DNA of 64,000 bases from an uncultured Ellagibacter sp. (lineage in GTDB: Bacteria > Actinomycetota > Coriobacteriia > Coriobacteriales > Eggerthellaceae), in assembly GCA_934663775.1 (NCBI GenBank), contig CAKUKU010000002.1:62001-126000 (forward strand). Direction: 5' to 3'. Each line of letters opens with the position of its first letter. The stretch's first letter is position 1. Below the pieces are notes generated by a model. That model made no database searches. It had not been told where the DNA came from and saw only the letters and a program-made list of their open reading frames with translations. Shown here in pieces: positions 51,247 to 59,126 of this stretch. Position numbers and translations under genes: made by a program.

Positions 51247-51831
51247 GTGAAGCGGGTTGTTCTCCTTGCGATTGCGGTGTGCCTCGCATGCTGCGCGCTT
51301 CCGCTCGCCTCGTGCAAGGCGCCAACGCTTTCCGACTGCGACCTGCAGCTTTTCAAGAACGCCGTGGGCACGGGCGATACGCGAAACATCGTGTCCGGCG
51401 TGGTGAGCCTCGGCGGGGTCTACCGCCAGGGAGATGTATCGGGGCGCGTGATCTGCCTCAACATTGGTATGAGCGAGGCGAGCGCTTGCGATTCGATATC
51501 GATCGAGCCTCTAACCGACGGCGTTCGCGTGGGGAAATCGAGCGGCGTTTGGGAAGATGCCGCCAGCTATCAGCTGAGCGAGATTGCGGGCGGGGGATAC
51601 GTCTATTTCGCCGTGCCCGTCGAGCAAGGCGCCGACGAGACGGCCGATGCGGCGGCGTATCGGTCGTTTGGCAATGTGGAGTTTCGCGTCACGTTTTACG
51701 GCGATAGCGATGCGGTGAGCTATCGCTATCGTATCGTGCCGACCGGTGATTACCTGACCTGGGTTGACGACCCGAAAGGCAACACGTACGACGGCGCGCG
51801 CTTTGAAGTGACGCGCAGCGAGGACGCATGA
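51247..51831 (+). CDS. Predicted lipoprotein
   Basis: 194 residues. Signal KRVVLLAIAVCLACCALPLASC with the lipobox LASC and acylated Cys23. The mature domain (about 150 residues) is beta-rich by appearance (alternating hydrophobic strands such as YVYFAVPV and VEFRVTFYGD), unassigned. The GTG start at 51247 is preceded by GGAAAGGCGG; the upstream ATG 51223 would give a longer, less typical signal. Its stop overlaps the recQ start by four bases (ATGA), so the two are coupled despite unrelated roles. Confidence 0.75.
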   Translation: MKRVVLLAIAVCLACCALPLASCKAPTLSDCDLQLFKNAVGTGDTRNIVSGVVSLGGVYRQGDVSGRVICLNIGMSEASACDSISIEPLTDGVRVGKSSGVWEDAASYQLSEIAGGGYVYFAVPVEQGADETADAAAYRSFGNVEFRVTFYGDSDAVSYRYRIVPTGDYLTWVDDPKGNTYDGARFEVTRSEDA

Positions 51832-53759
51832 TGACGACATCGGGCGAACTCGAAAGCGCGCGGGCGGGCGGCGTTCCCGATAAGGCGCTCGCCGCGCTGC
51901 GGAGGCATTTCGGCTACGGTGCGTTTCGCCCTGGTCAGGAAGGCGTCATCGGCGCGCTTCTTTCGGGCCGCGATGCGCTTGCCGTCATGCCAACCGGCGC
52001 CGGGAAGTCGGTATGCTACCAGATTCCCGCTCTCGTCACCTCGGGCGCGACCATCGTCGTGTCGCCACTCGTGTCGCTTATGGGCGATCAGGTGCGCGCG
52101 CTCGTGCAAGCGGGCATTCATGCGGCATATTTGAACTCGACGCTCTCGCCTACGGCGCAGGGTCGCGTGATCGAACGCGCTCAGGCAGGGGAGTTCGACC
52201 TTATCTATATAGCTCCCGAACGATTAACTGACGAGCGATTTCTCTCGTTCGCGCGCGAGGCGCCTATTCCGCTCGTTGCCGTCGACGAGGCGCATTGCGT
52301 ATCGCAATGGGGACAGGATTTCCGCCCGTCGTACCTGATGATCGGCGACTTCATTGACAGCCTGCCCGCCCGCCCCGCCGTCGCCGCGCTCACTGCGACC
52401 GCTACCGAGCGCGTGCGGGACGATATCGTGCGTCTGTTTGGGCTTCGCGACCCTTATCGCATCGTCACCGGGTTCGACCGCCCGAACCTGCTCTTCGCTG
52501 TCGAGCGCCTCGAGCCCAAGCGCAAGATCGCCCGCATCGCGTCCTACGCCCTCGAGCACGAAAGCGATTCGGGAATCGTGTACTGTTCTACGCGCAAGGA
52601 CACGGAAGCGGTCTGCGACGCACTCGTCGCCGCGGGCGTGCGCGCCACGCGCTACCATGCGGGACTTCCCGCAGCCGAGCGTGCCGCCAACCAGCAGGCG
52701 TTCATCTGCGACGACGCGCCCGTCATGGTGGCGACGAACGCGTTCGGCATGGGCATCGACAAGTCGAACGTCCGCTACGTGATCCACCACAACATGCCCG
52801 CCTCGATCGAGGCCTACTATCAGGAGGCAGGCCGCGCGGGGCGCGACGGCCTGCCCTCGGAATGCCTTCTCTTCTGGAGCGAGAAGGACCTTTCCACCTG
52901 CCGTTTCTTCATCGAACAGGAAACGGGCAACGAGGAGCTTTCGCCGGAAGAGGCCGAAACCGTGCGCCAGACGCGCCGGCGCATGCTCGCCGCGATGGAA
53001 GGGTATTGCCTGACCTGCGGCTGCCTGCGCGAATATCTTTTGCATTACTTCGGGGAGAACATGTCGCAGGGCGACGGCCCCGCGAACTGCGGAAACTGCG
53101 GGAATTGCAAAGGCGCCTTCGAGTGCGTCGACGTGACGAGCGAGGCGCGCGCGGTCATGCGCTGCGTGCACGAGCTTCGCGGCGAATGGGGCAAGGGAAT
53201 GGTCGCCGACGTGCTACGCGGGGCGAAAAACGAGAAGATAACGTCTTTCAGGCTTGACGGCACCGCCGTCTACGGCTCGCTTTCGCAGGCATCGGCGACG
53301 CATCTGAAGGACGTGATTGAGCTTTTGGTGGCGGGACGCTATCTCGACATCTCGGAGGGAAGGTTCCCGAAGGTGGGTGCTGGGCCGAACTACCTTGCGG
53401 CCGCAACTCCAGAGTTCGCCCTCTTCATGAAGAGGGCACCGCGAAAGGGCGAGCGGCGGGGCATTGCGAGCGGCGGCGCGCACGCGTTCGGGTCGAGCGG
53501 CACGGGCGCACGCGGCCAGGCGGCAGGTGAGGGGTCGGGCGAGTTGTTCGAACGCCTGCGTGCGCTGCGCAAACGGCTCGCGAGCGAGCAGGAAATCGCC
53601 CCCTACATGGTGTTTTCCGACGCCACGCTGCGCGACATGTGCGATCGCATGCCGCGAACCGACGACGAGTTCCTCGCCGTGAACGGGGTGGGACAGACCA
53701 AGCTCGAGCGCTACGGGGACGCCTTCTTGGACGAAATCTCCGCATTCGAAAACCGATAG
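51828..53759 (+). CDS. recQ: ATP-dependent DNA helicase RecQ
   Basis: 643 residues: helicase core with Walker A MPTGAGKS, DEAH box VDEAHCVSQWGQDFRP, motif III TATATERVRDD and motif VI YYQEAGRAGRDG. A zinc-binding RQC region follows (YCLTCGCLREYLLHYFGE and CGNCGNC supply the cysteines), then a winged helix and a C-terminal HRDC domain (ERLRALRKRLASEQEIAPYMVFSDATLRDMCDRMP). It unwinds DNA 3' to 5' in recombination and fork repair. A low-complexity Gly/Ala/Ser linker (about 545-570) precedes HRDC. The start overlaps the preceding lipoprotein stop. Confidence 0.97.
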   Translation: MMTTSGELESARAGGVPDKALAALRRHFGYGAFRPGQEGVIGALLSGRDALAVMPTGAGKSVCYQIPALVTSGATIVVSPLVSLMGDQVRALVQAGIHAAYLNSTLSPTAQGRVIERAQAGEFDLIYIAPERLTDERFLSFAREAPIPLVAVDEAHCVSQWGQDFRPSYLMIGDFIDSLPARPAVAALTATATERVRDDIVRLFGLRDPYRIVTGFDRPNLLFAVERLEPKRKIARIASYALEHESDSGIVYCSTRKDTEAVCDALVAAGVRATRYHAGLPAAERAANQQAFICDDAPVMVATNAFGMGIDKSNVRYVIHHNMPASIEAYYQEAGRAGRDGLPSECLLFWSEKDLSTCRFFIEQETGNEELSPEEAETVRQTRRRMLAAMEGYCLTCGCLREYLLHYFGENMSQGDGPANCGNCGNCKGAFECVDVTSEARAVMRCVHELRGEWGKGMVADVLRGAKNEKITSFRLDGTAVYGSLSQASATHLKDVIELLVAGRYLDISEGRFPKVGAGPNYLAAATPEFALFMKRAPRKGERRGIASGGAHAFGSSGTGARGQAAGEGSGELFERLRALRKRLASEQEIAPYMVFSDATLRDMCDRMPRTDDEFLAVNGVGQTKLERYGDAFLDEISAFENR

Positions 53760-54077
53760 GGTCCTATACGGCTGACACCGCTTGATTTTCTCCGCATTTC
53801 GCTAGGTGCCTATACGACCGGGGTCGTTCGATTATCGCCATCGTTTGACAGGAACCTTAACGACGCGCCCCGCCCTCCATTCCCATAGTTCGATAGGACC
53901 CTGCATGATAAGCGCCGACGTGTGTCCCTTCTCGCACTCCCAAACGTGAAGGGAATGTGACGAAATTAACCCAGGCATTGACTCTTGGGCGAAGAGGACG
54001 ATTATAGATGCCGCTGACAAGCCGAAAGGGCGCGCCAAGCACGGGCATCGAAGGGTGCCGTCGATAAAGGAGATACG

Positions 54078-54128
54078 TTGACCAGCACAAACATGCATAC
54101 CATTCGAATTATGAGCCTGATTATCTAG
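54078..54128 (+). CDS. Possible 16-residue leader peptide before the MHS transporter
   Basis: A strong ribosome site AAAGGAG (54066-54072) is followed after 5 bases by TTG and a short frame reading TSTNMHTIRIMSLII, then TAG. Downstream lie two hairpins, the second an intrinsic terminator (54192-54226), and then the transporter gene. This order is that of a translation-dependent attenuator. The peptide is rich in Thr, Ile and Met. No proof of translation; the start codon is weak. Confidence 0.35.
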   Translation: MTSTNMHTIRIMSLII

Positions 54129-54150
54129 GGCTCGGGTTGCTTGTTTTTAG

Positions 54151-54175
54151 GCTGCCCGAACCCTAATCGGGCAGC
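54151..54175. promoter_or_regulatory. Leader hairpin upstream of the MHS transporter
   Basis: A perfect stem GCTGCCCGA (54151-54159) / TCGGGCAGC (54167-54175). Part of it (CCCGAACCC) can also pair with the upstream GGGCTCGGGTT, so two alternative folds exist. The remaining 53760-54065 stretch holds a near-repeat CCTATACG (twice) and no supported gene. Confidence 0.4.
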
Positions 54176-54191
54176 TTGCGGTCCATGGAAG

Positions 54192-54230
54192 CCGGAGGCT
54201 GTTTGAGAAAACGCCTCCGGTTTTTTATTT
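54192..54230 (+). terminator. Intrinsic terminator in front of the MHS transporter
   Basis: CCGGAGGC (54192-54199) / GCCTCCGG (54213-54220), followed by TTTTTTATTT. It lies 128 bases before the transporter start. It could end an upstream transcript or attenuate the transporter. Confidence 0.85.
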
Positions 54231-54353
54231 ACTCCGAACCCGTGCGCCACTCGCGCCGTTGCTCTCGTTTCCGCCGTCGTTTTCCCAAGCAGCCGCCTAC
54301 TCCGCGGCAGGCTGCGTATCGAAACCACGCAAGAGAAAGCGAGTGAGGAAACC

Positions 54354-55685
54354 ATGTCAAGCACTGCAACGGCGGGCACGCTGCCTTTAGGGGCGAAGCC
54401 GCTTGCCAAGAAGAAAAACTCTACGGCGGAAATCGTCGCCGCGTCGATGGTGGGCACGGCCATCGAGTTCTACGACAACTACTGCTACTCCATCGCGGCG
54501 GCGAGCTATTTCGGGCTCATCTTCTTCACCGACGTCGCGAAGTCGAACCCCGTTCTCGCAACGCTGCTCGCCTTCGTCACCTTCGCCGTGTCGTTTCTGG
54601 CGCGTCCGTTCGGCTCGCTTTTGTTCGGGCACTTCGGCGATCGTTTGGGTCGCAAGAAAACCCTGGTCGCAGCGCTGATGATGATGGGCATCGCAACGTT
54701 TGTCGTGGGGCTGCTCCCGGGATATGACGTTCTCGGGCCCGCGTCGGTCGTGCTTCTGTGCGTTTGCCGCGCGCTTCAGGGCGTAGGCCTTGCGGGCGAG
54801 TGGTCGGGCGCCGCGCTCGTGGCGACCGAGAATGCGCCCGCAAGCAAGCGCGCGCTCTACGGCAGCTTCCCGAACCTCGGCGCTCCGATCGGGTTTTCCT
54901 GCGCGTACGGCGTGAACCTCGTGCTCGACACCATGCTCACGACCGACCAGATGGTCGCGTTCGGCTGGCGCATCCCGTTTTTGCTTTCCATCCTCCTGGT
55001 CGTTGTCGGGCTCGTCGTTCGCCTGCGCATGACCGAAACCCCCGTGTTCCAGAAGGCCGCCGCTGAGAATCGCGTGTCGAAGGCGCCGCTGCTCGAGCTT
55101 CGCCACCATTGGAAGCGCGTCGTTTTGGGCACCTGTGCGGTAAGCATCACCTACACGCTGTTCTACCTGCTCGGCACCTGGTCACTTTCGTACGGGGTCT
55201 CCACGCTCGGCTTCTCCCAGCCGCAGTATCTCGGCTTCGAGCTTATCGCCGTGTTCTTCTTCGCCGCGTTCATCGTGGTGGGATGCCTTTGCGCCGACCG
55301 CCGCGGCCGCAAGCCGGTGCTCGTGGTCGCAACCGCGGCAACGCTTGTGTTCGGCCTGGTGAGCCCGCTGCTTCTCGGAAGCGGCACCGTTGCGGGAGTC
55401 ATGGCGTTTCTCTGCGTCGGCTTCGTGTGCATGGGCTCGGTGTTCGGCCCGTGCGGGTCGTATCTGCCCGAGCTGTTCCCCGCGAACGTGCGCTACTCGG
55501 GCGCCGGCCTTTCCTACAACCTCGCCGCGATCGTGGGTGGCGCGTTCGCCCCGACCATCGCAAGCGCGCTCGTCATGAACTTCGGCCTGGGCGCCGTGGG
55601 CCTCTACCTCGCCGGCATGGCAGTGGTCTCGCTTGTCGCGCTCGCGTTCTTCAAGGAAAGCCGCGACATGGACTACGAGCGCTAG
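54354..55685 (+). CDS. MFS transporter, metabolite:H+ symporter (MHS) type
   Basis: 443 residues, twelve transmembrane helices. MHS-family marks: VGTAIEFYDNYCYSIAAASYF in helix 1, FGHFGDRLGRKKTL in the helix 2-3 loop, CRALQGVGLAGEWSGAALVATENAP in helix 4, and WRIPFLLSILLVVVGLVVRLRMTETPVF after helix 6. Relatives carry citrate, shikimate, proline/betaine, alpha-ketoglutarate and aromatic acids with protons; the substrate here is open. GTGAGGAAACC precedes the ATG. It is monocistronic, with an upstream terminator and possible leader peptide and its own downstream terminator. Confidence 0.92.
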   Translation: MSSTATAGTLPLGAKPLAKKKNSTAEIVAASMVGTAIEFYDNYCYSIAAASYFGLIFFTDVAKSNPVLATLLAFVTFAVSFLARPFGSLLFGHFGDRLGRKKTLVAALMMMGIATFVVGLLPGYDVLGPASVVLLCVCRALQGVGLAGEWSGAALVATENAPASKRALYGSFPNLGAPIGFSCAYGVNLVLDTMLTTDQMVAFGWRIPFLLSILLVVVGLVVRLRMTETPVFQKAAAENRVSKAPLLELRHHWKRVVLGTCAVSITYTLFYLLGTWSLSYGVSTLGFSQPQYLGFELIAVFFFAAFIVVGCLCADRRGRKPVLVVATAATLVFGLVSPLLLGSGTVAGVMAFLCVGFVCMGSVFGPCGSYLPELFPANVRYSGAGLSYNLAAIVGGAFAPTIASALVMNFGLGAVGLYLAGMAVVSLVALAFFKESRDMDYER

Positions 55686-55737
55686 GGAAACGGACTTTGA
55701 CTGCGCGCTTTTCAGCAACATCGCGCAAGATTTCTGC

Positions 55738-55776
55738 GAAGCGGACGGTTTCCCTCAGGGCCGTCCGCTTCTTTCG
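55738..55776 (+). terminator. Intrinsic terminator after the MHS transporter
   Basis: GAAGCGGACGG (55738-55748) / CCGTCCGCTTC (55761-55771), then TTTCG; 52 bases past the stop. Confidence 0.85.
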
Positions 55777-55827
55777 TGTTCTGGGACTATCGCGGCAACA
55801 AGTTCATGATTAGAGAATGCACTAATG

Positions 55828-55850
55828 TTTAATACATGATAGAATCTATC
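55828..55850. promoter_or_regulatory. Palindrome TGATAGA-A-TCTATCA upstream of ATPase gene
   Basis: A perfect 15-base palindrome in the AT-rich region about 50 bases before the ATPase start. The same TGATAG/CTATCA words recur upstream of the second ATPase gene at 63059. Confidence 0.55.
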
Positions 55851-55898
55851 AAATAAAAATGACAGTATCCAATATTTATTTAATGAATTGATGTTGAT

Positions 55899-57140
55899 AT
55901 GAAGATTATCGAGCGACCTCAGTATATGAAAATGCTTCTCGACGCTGTGGGCACACCGGATATCAAGATAATCACCGGAATCCGCAGGTGCGGAAAATCC
56001 GTGCTTTTGGAATCCCTCGCCGATTGCATGCGTGAGGCGAACCCGAACGCCAACATCATTCGCGTGAATTACAACCTTCTTGAGTTCGAGGAGCTCGCGG
56101 AATACCACGCCCTGCACCGCTATATCGAAGAAAGCTATTGCGAGGGTGTCCCGAACGTCGTCATGATCGACGAAGTGCAGACCTGCATCGGGTTCGAAAA
56201 GGCGATTAACAGCTTGCATGCATCGGGCAAATACGACATCTATCTCACTGGTTCGAACGCCTTTTTGCTCTCGAGCGATTTGGCGACGCTATTCCGCGGC
56301 CGAACATATGAAGTTGAGGTTCTCCCATTCTCCCTGTCGGAGTTTTCAGCCTATTACGAAATATCCGACCCCGATGCGGCGCTCGACCGATATCTGAGAG
56401 AAGGCGGAATGCCAGGATCCTATTTATATCCCAACGAACAAGCACGCTACAGGTACATCGCCAACGTGCTGGACGTTTTGATCCTGCGCGATGTCGAGGA
56501 GAAGCACAGGGTCCGCAATAAAGTGCAACTCGAGCGTGCGTGCGATTTTCTGATGGACAACATTGGCAACATCGCTTCAGTCAATGGGATCGCGGCTGCG
56601 CTGGATGCTGCGGGTACACGCATTTCCGTGGCGACGCTCGCTCAGTATCTTGGCTACCTTTGCCACTCTTTCGCGTTTTACCGAGTGCGCCGCTACGACG
56701 TCGCGGGCAAGAAGTATCTCACCTCGGGCGATAAATACTATCTAGCAGACCATGCGATCAGATACGCCAAGCTGGGTACGAAAAAGCTCGACTTCGGACG
56801 CGTGTACGAGAATATGGTGGCCATGGAGCTTTTAAGGCGCGGCTGGGAAATCTATGTCGGCGTGCTCTACAAAAAGGAGATCGATTTCGTGGCAGTCCGC
56901 CGCGACGAGCGTGTGTATATCCAGGTGAGCGACGATATCTCGCGTCAAGAAACCTTTGAGCGGGAGGTAGCGCCGCTGCTTGCAATTCGTGACGCATACC
57001 CCAAAATGGTCATTGCGCGCACCAAGCATGAGGCCACCGACTACGAAGGGATACAAGTGATCGATATCGCTCGATGGCTTATGGGGAAAGAAGGCTCGGC
57101 TGCGGATCAGGTTGCGGATAAATCACATCCTTGCAACTAG
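55899..57140 (+). CDS. ATPase with AAA_14 and DUF4143 domains
   Basis: 413 residues. The N-terminal P-loop domain has Walker A TGIRRCGKSVLL and Walker B VVMIDEVQT, plus the sensor YLTGSNAFLLSSDLATLFRGR. The FLREGGMPGSYLY-type segment (YLREGGMPGSY) leads into the DUF4143 C-terminal domain with the nuclease-like strand pattern GRVYENMVAMELLRRGWEIYVGVLYKKEIDFVAVRRDERVYIQV (E-x-D and Gln, as in PD-(D/E)xK folds). Such proteins are widespread and mobile in gut bacteria; their function is unclear. The region is more AT-rich than its neighbours, suggesting acquisition. No clear Shine-Dalgarno before ATG 55899. Confidence 0.9.
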   Translation: MKIIERPQYMKMLLDAVGTPDIKIITGIRRCGKSVLLESLADCMREANPNANIIRVNYNLLEFEELAEYHALHRYIEESYCEGVPNVVMIDEVQTCIGFEKAINSLHASGKYDIYLTGSNAFLLSSDLATLFRGRTYEVEVLPFSLSEFSAYYEISDPDAALDRYLREGGMPGSYLYPNEQARYRYIANVLDVLILRDVEEKHRVRNKVQLERACDFLMDNIGNIASVNGIAAALDAAGTRISVATLAQYLGYLCHSFAFYRVRRYDVAGKKYLTSGDKYYLADHAIRYAKLGTKKLDFGRVYENMVAMELLRRGWEIYVGVLYKKEIDFVAVRRDERVYIQVSDDISRQETFEREVAPLLAIRDAYPKMVIARTKHEATDYEGIQVIDIARWLMGKEGSAADQVADKSHPCN

Positions 57141-57167
57141 GAGTTTGAAGCGTCCGGAAAGCGGCGA

Positions 57168-57195
57168 TGCCCGTCGAAGGGGCCTTCGACGGGCA
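57168..57195. terminator. Hairpin after the ATPase gene
   Basis: TGCCCGTCGAAGG (57168-57180) and CCTTCGACGGGCA (57183-57195) form a perfect 13-bp inverted repeat separated by GG. No T-tract follows, so termination is less sure. Confidence 0.55.
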
Positions 57196-57288
57196 AGATT
57201 GCAGCTGACGCGGAAACACCTTCAATCCGAAGCTGTTAAGAACGGGTGACTTCGCGTTCTTGCCAGCCGCAACGAGGCCGTCCTTTGC

Positions 57289-57294
57289 TATCAT
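57289..57294 (+). promoter_or_regulatory. Extended -10 box (TGC-TATCAT) of gatCAB
   Basis: TATCAT preceded by TTTGC, 29 bases upstream of the gatC start. The same extended -10 form as at ychF and the gene at 51247. Confidence 0.5.
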
Positions 57295-57323
57295 TCTGGA
57301 GATATGCACGAAAGGACGCTTTC

Positions 57324-57635
57324 ATGACCCAACATCTTACCGAACGCGACGTGCGCGATATCGCCACCTACGCGCGCATCGGGCTTACCGACGATGAGCT
57401 CGCTCAGATGACGATTGACCTGAACAGCATCATCGACACCTTGAAGCCCATCACCGAATTCGACCTCGACGGCGTTGAGCCCACCTTCCACCCGATCGGA
57501 AGCCTCTCGAACGTCATGCGCGAGGACACCGAGCGCGAAAGCTTCACGCAGGAAGTCGCACTTGAGAACGCACCCAAGCAGCAAGACGGCAGCTTCCTTA
57601 TCCCGTCCATCTTAGGCGAAGGGGGCGATCGCTAA
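57324..57635 (+). CDS. gatC: Asp-tRNA(Asn)/Glu-tRNA(Gln) amidotransferase subunit C
   Basis: 103 residues. The small belt subunit that holds GatA and GatB together. Typical start LTERDVRDIATYARIGLTDDELAQM and FDLDGVEPTFHPIGSLSNVMREDTE. GAAAGGA precedes ATG 57324. Its stop overlaps the gatA start (TAATG). First gene of the gatCAB operon, needed when the genome relies on transamidation to make Gln-tRNA or Asn-tRNA. Confidence 0.96.
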   Translation: MTQHLTERDVRDIATYARIGLTDDELAQMTIDLNSIIDTLKPITEFDLDGVEPTFHPIGSLSNVMREDTERESFTQEVALENAPKQQDGSFLIPSILGEGGDR

Positions 57636-59125
57636 TGGCATTCTCCACCGACATGGGCATCGCCCAGATCCAAGCGGGCCTGCGCGCGGGCGACTTCACG
57701 GCGCACGAGGTCGCCGAGGCGGCGCTTGCGCACGTGAAGGCCGCTGACGAGAAGGTCCACGCGTTCCTCGAGCTCACCGAGGAGGCCGCATTCGCCGCAG
57801 CCGAGCGCATCGACGCCGCGATTGCGGCAGGAACGTTCGACGAGCTCGGGCCCCTCGCCGGCGTCCCGTGCGGCTTCAAGGACAACATGAACCAGGAAGG
57901 CACGCACACCACCTGCGCCTCTCATATGTTGGAGGACTACGTGTCTCCCTACACGGCCACGTGCGTGCAGCGCGCGATCGACGCAGGCTGCATCCCCTTA
58001 GGCAAGCTCAACATGGACGAGTTCGCCTTCGGCAGTTCCACCGAGTCCTCCGCCTTCGGCCCCACGCACAACCCGTGGGATCTGGGGCGTGTGCCGGGCG
58101 GCTCGTCGGGCGGATCCGCTGCAGCAGTCGCCGCAGGGCTAACCTGCGTGGCACTCGGCAGTGACACGGGCGGGTCGATTCGCCAGCCCGCGAGCTTCTG
58201 CGGCATCGTCGGCGTGAAGCCCACCTATGGCATGGTCTCGCGCTACGGCGTGGTAGCCTTCGGCAGCTCGCTCGACCAGGTGGGCCCCTTCGCACGCAGC
58301 GTGGAAGACGCGGCGACGGTCATGGACGCCATCTGCGGCCATGACGAGCTTGACTGCACGTCGCAGCAGGTAAAAGCCGACTTCCGCGCCGCCTGCACAC
58401 AAGATGTCGCCGGCATGCGCGTAGGCATCGTGAAGGAGTTCATGGAAGCGGACGGCCTCACGGCTGAAGTCCGCGAGCGCACGCTGGAGGCTGCTGCCAA
58501 GCTCGAAGCTGCTGGCGCTAAGCTCGTCGAGGTCGAGCTTCCGCACGTCGATGCCGCCATCAGCGCCTACTACGTGCTCGGCCCGTGTGAGGCCTTCTCC
58601 AATCTGGCGCGCTTCGACTCGGTTCGCTACGGCCTGTGCGACGAGGGTCACAAGGACTTGGGCGGGCAGTACGAGACAAGCCGCGCGAAGGGGTTCGGCG
58701 CCGAGGCGAAGCGCCGCATCATGTTAGGAAGCTACTTGCTTTCGTCGGGCGTGTACGAGAAGTACTACTATCCCGCGCAGCAGGTCCGCACGCTGATTAC
58801 GCAGGACTACACGCGCGCCTACGAGAAATGCGACGTCATCTTGGCTCCCGCAAGCCCGCGCACGGCGTTCAAGTTCGGCGAAATCTCCGATCCCGCGACG
58901 ATGTACCTCTCCGACGTGTTCACCATCTCGCTCAACATCGCCGGCAACGGCGGCATGAGCATGCCCTGCGGCCTGGGTCGCGAAACCGGCCTGCCCATCG
59001 GCGTTCAGCTGATGTCGCCCCAGTTCAAGGATGAGAACATGTTCCGCGTCGCGATGGCGCTCGAGAAGGAATACGGCCCCGCCCCCGTGGCGCCCGAATT
59101 CTCGGACGGAAAGGCAGGCGAGTAG
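57635..59125 (+). CDS. gatA: Asp-tRNA(Asn)/Glu-tRNA(Gln) amidotransferase subunit A
   Basis: 496 residues of the amidase-signature family. It hydrolyses glutamine and channels ammonia to GatB. The Ser-cisSer-Lys triad is visible: Lys in GVPCGFKDNMN, and the two serines in GGSSGGSAAAVAAGLTCVALGSDTGGSIRQPA. Length is normal. It begins by one-base overlap with gatC, and gatB starts 1 base after its stop. Confidence 0.97.
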   Translation: MAFSTDMGIAQIQAGLRAGDFTAHEVAEAALAHVKAADEKVHAFLELTEEAAFAAAERIDAAIAAGTFDELGPLAGVPCGFKDNMNQEGTHTTCASHMLEDYVSPYTATCVQRAIDAGCIPLGKLNMDEFAFGSSTESSAFGPTHNPWDLGRVPGGSSGGSAAAVAAGLTCVALGSDTGGSIRQPASFCGIVGVKPTYGMVSRYGVVAFGSSLDQVGPFARSVEDAATVMDAICGHDELDCTSQQVKADFRAACTQDVAGMRVGIVKEFMEADGLTAEVRERTLEAAAKLEAAGAKLVEVELPHVDAAISAYYVLGPCEAFSNLARFDSVRYGLCDEGHKDLGGQYETSRAKGFGAEAKRRIMLGSYLLSSGVYEKYYYPAQQVRTLITQDYTRAYEKCDVILAPASPRTAFKFGEISDPATMYLSDVFTISLNIAGNGGMSMPCGLGRETGLPIGVQLMSPQFKDENMFRVAMALEKEYGPAPVAPEFSDGKAGE

Positions 59126-59126
59126 C

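Noticed and set aside
53832..54098. 88-codon minus-strand ORF with a CEKGH segment
   Set aside because: No ribosome site, no recognisable family, and it overlaps the leader of the MHS transporter.
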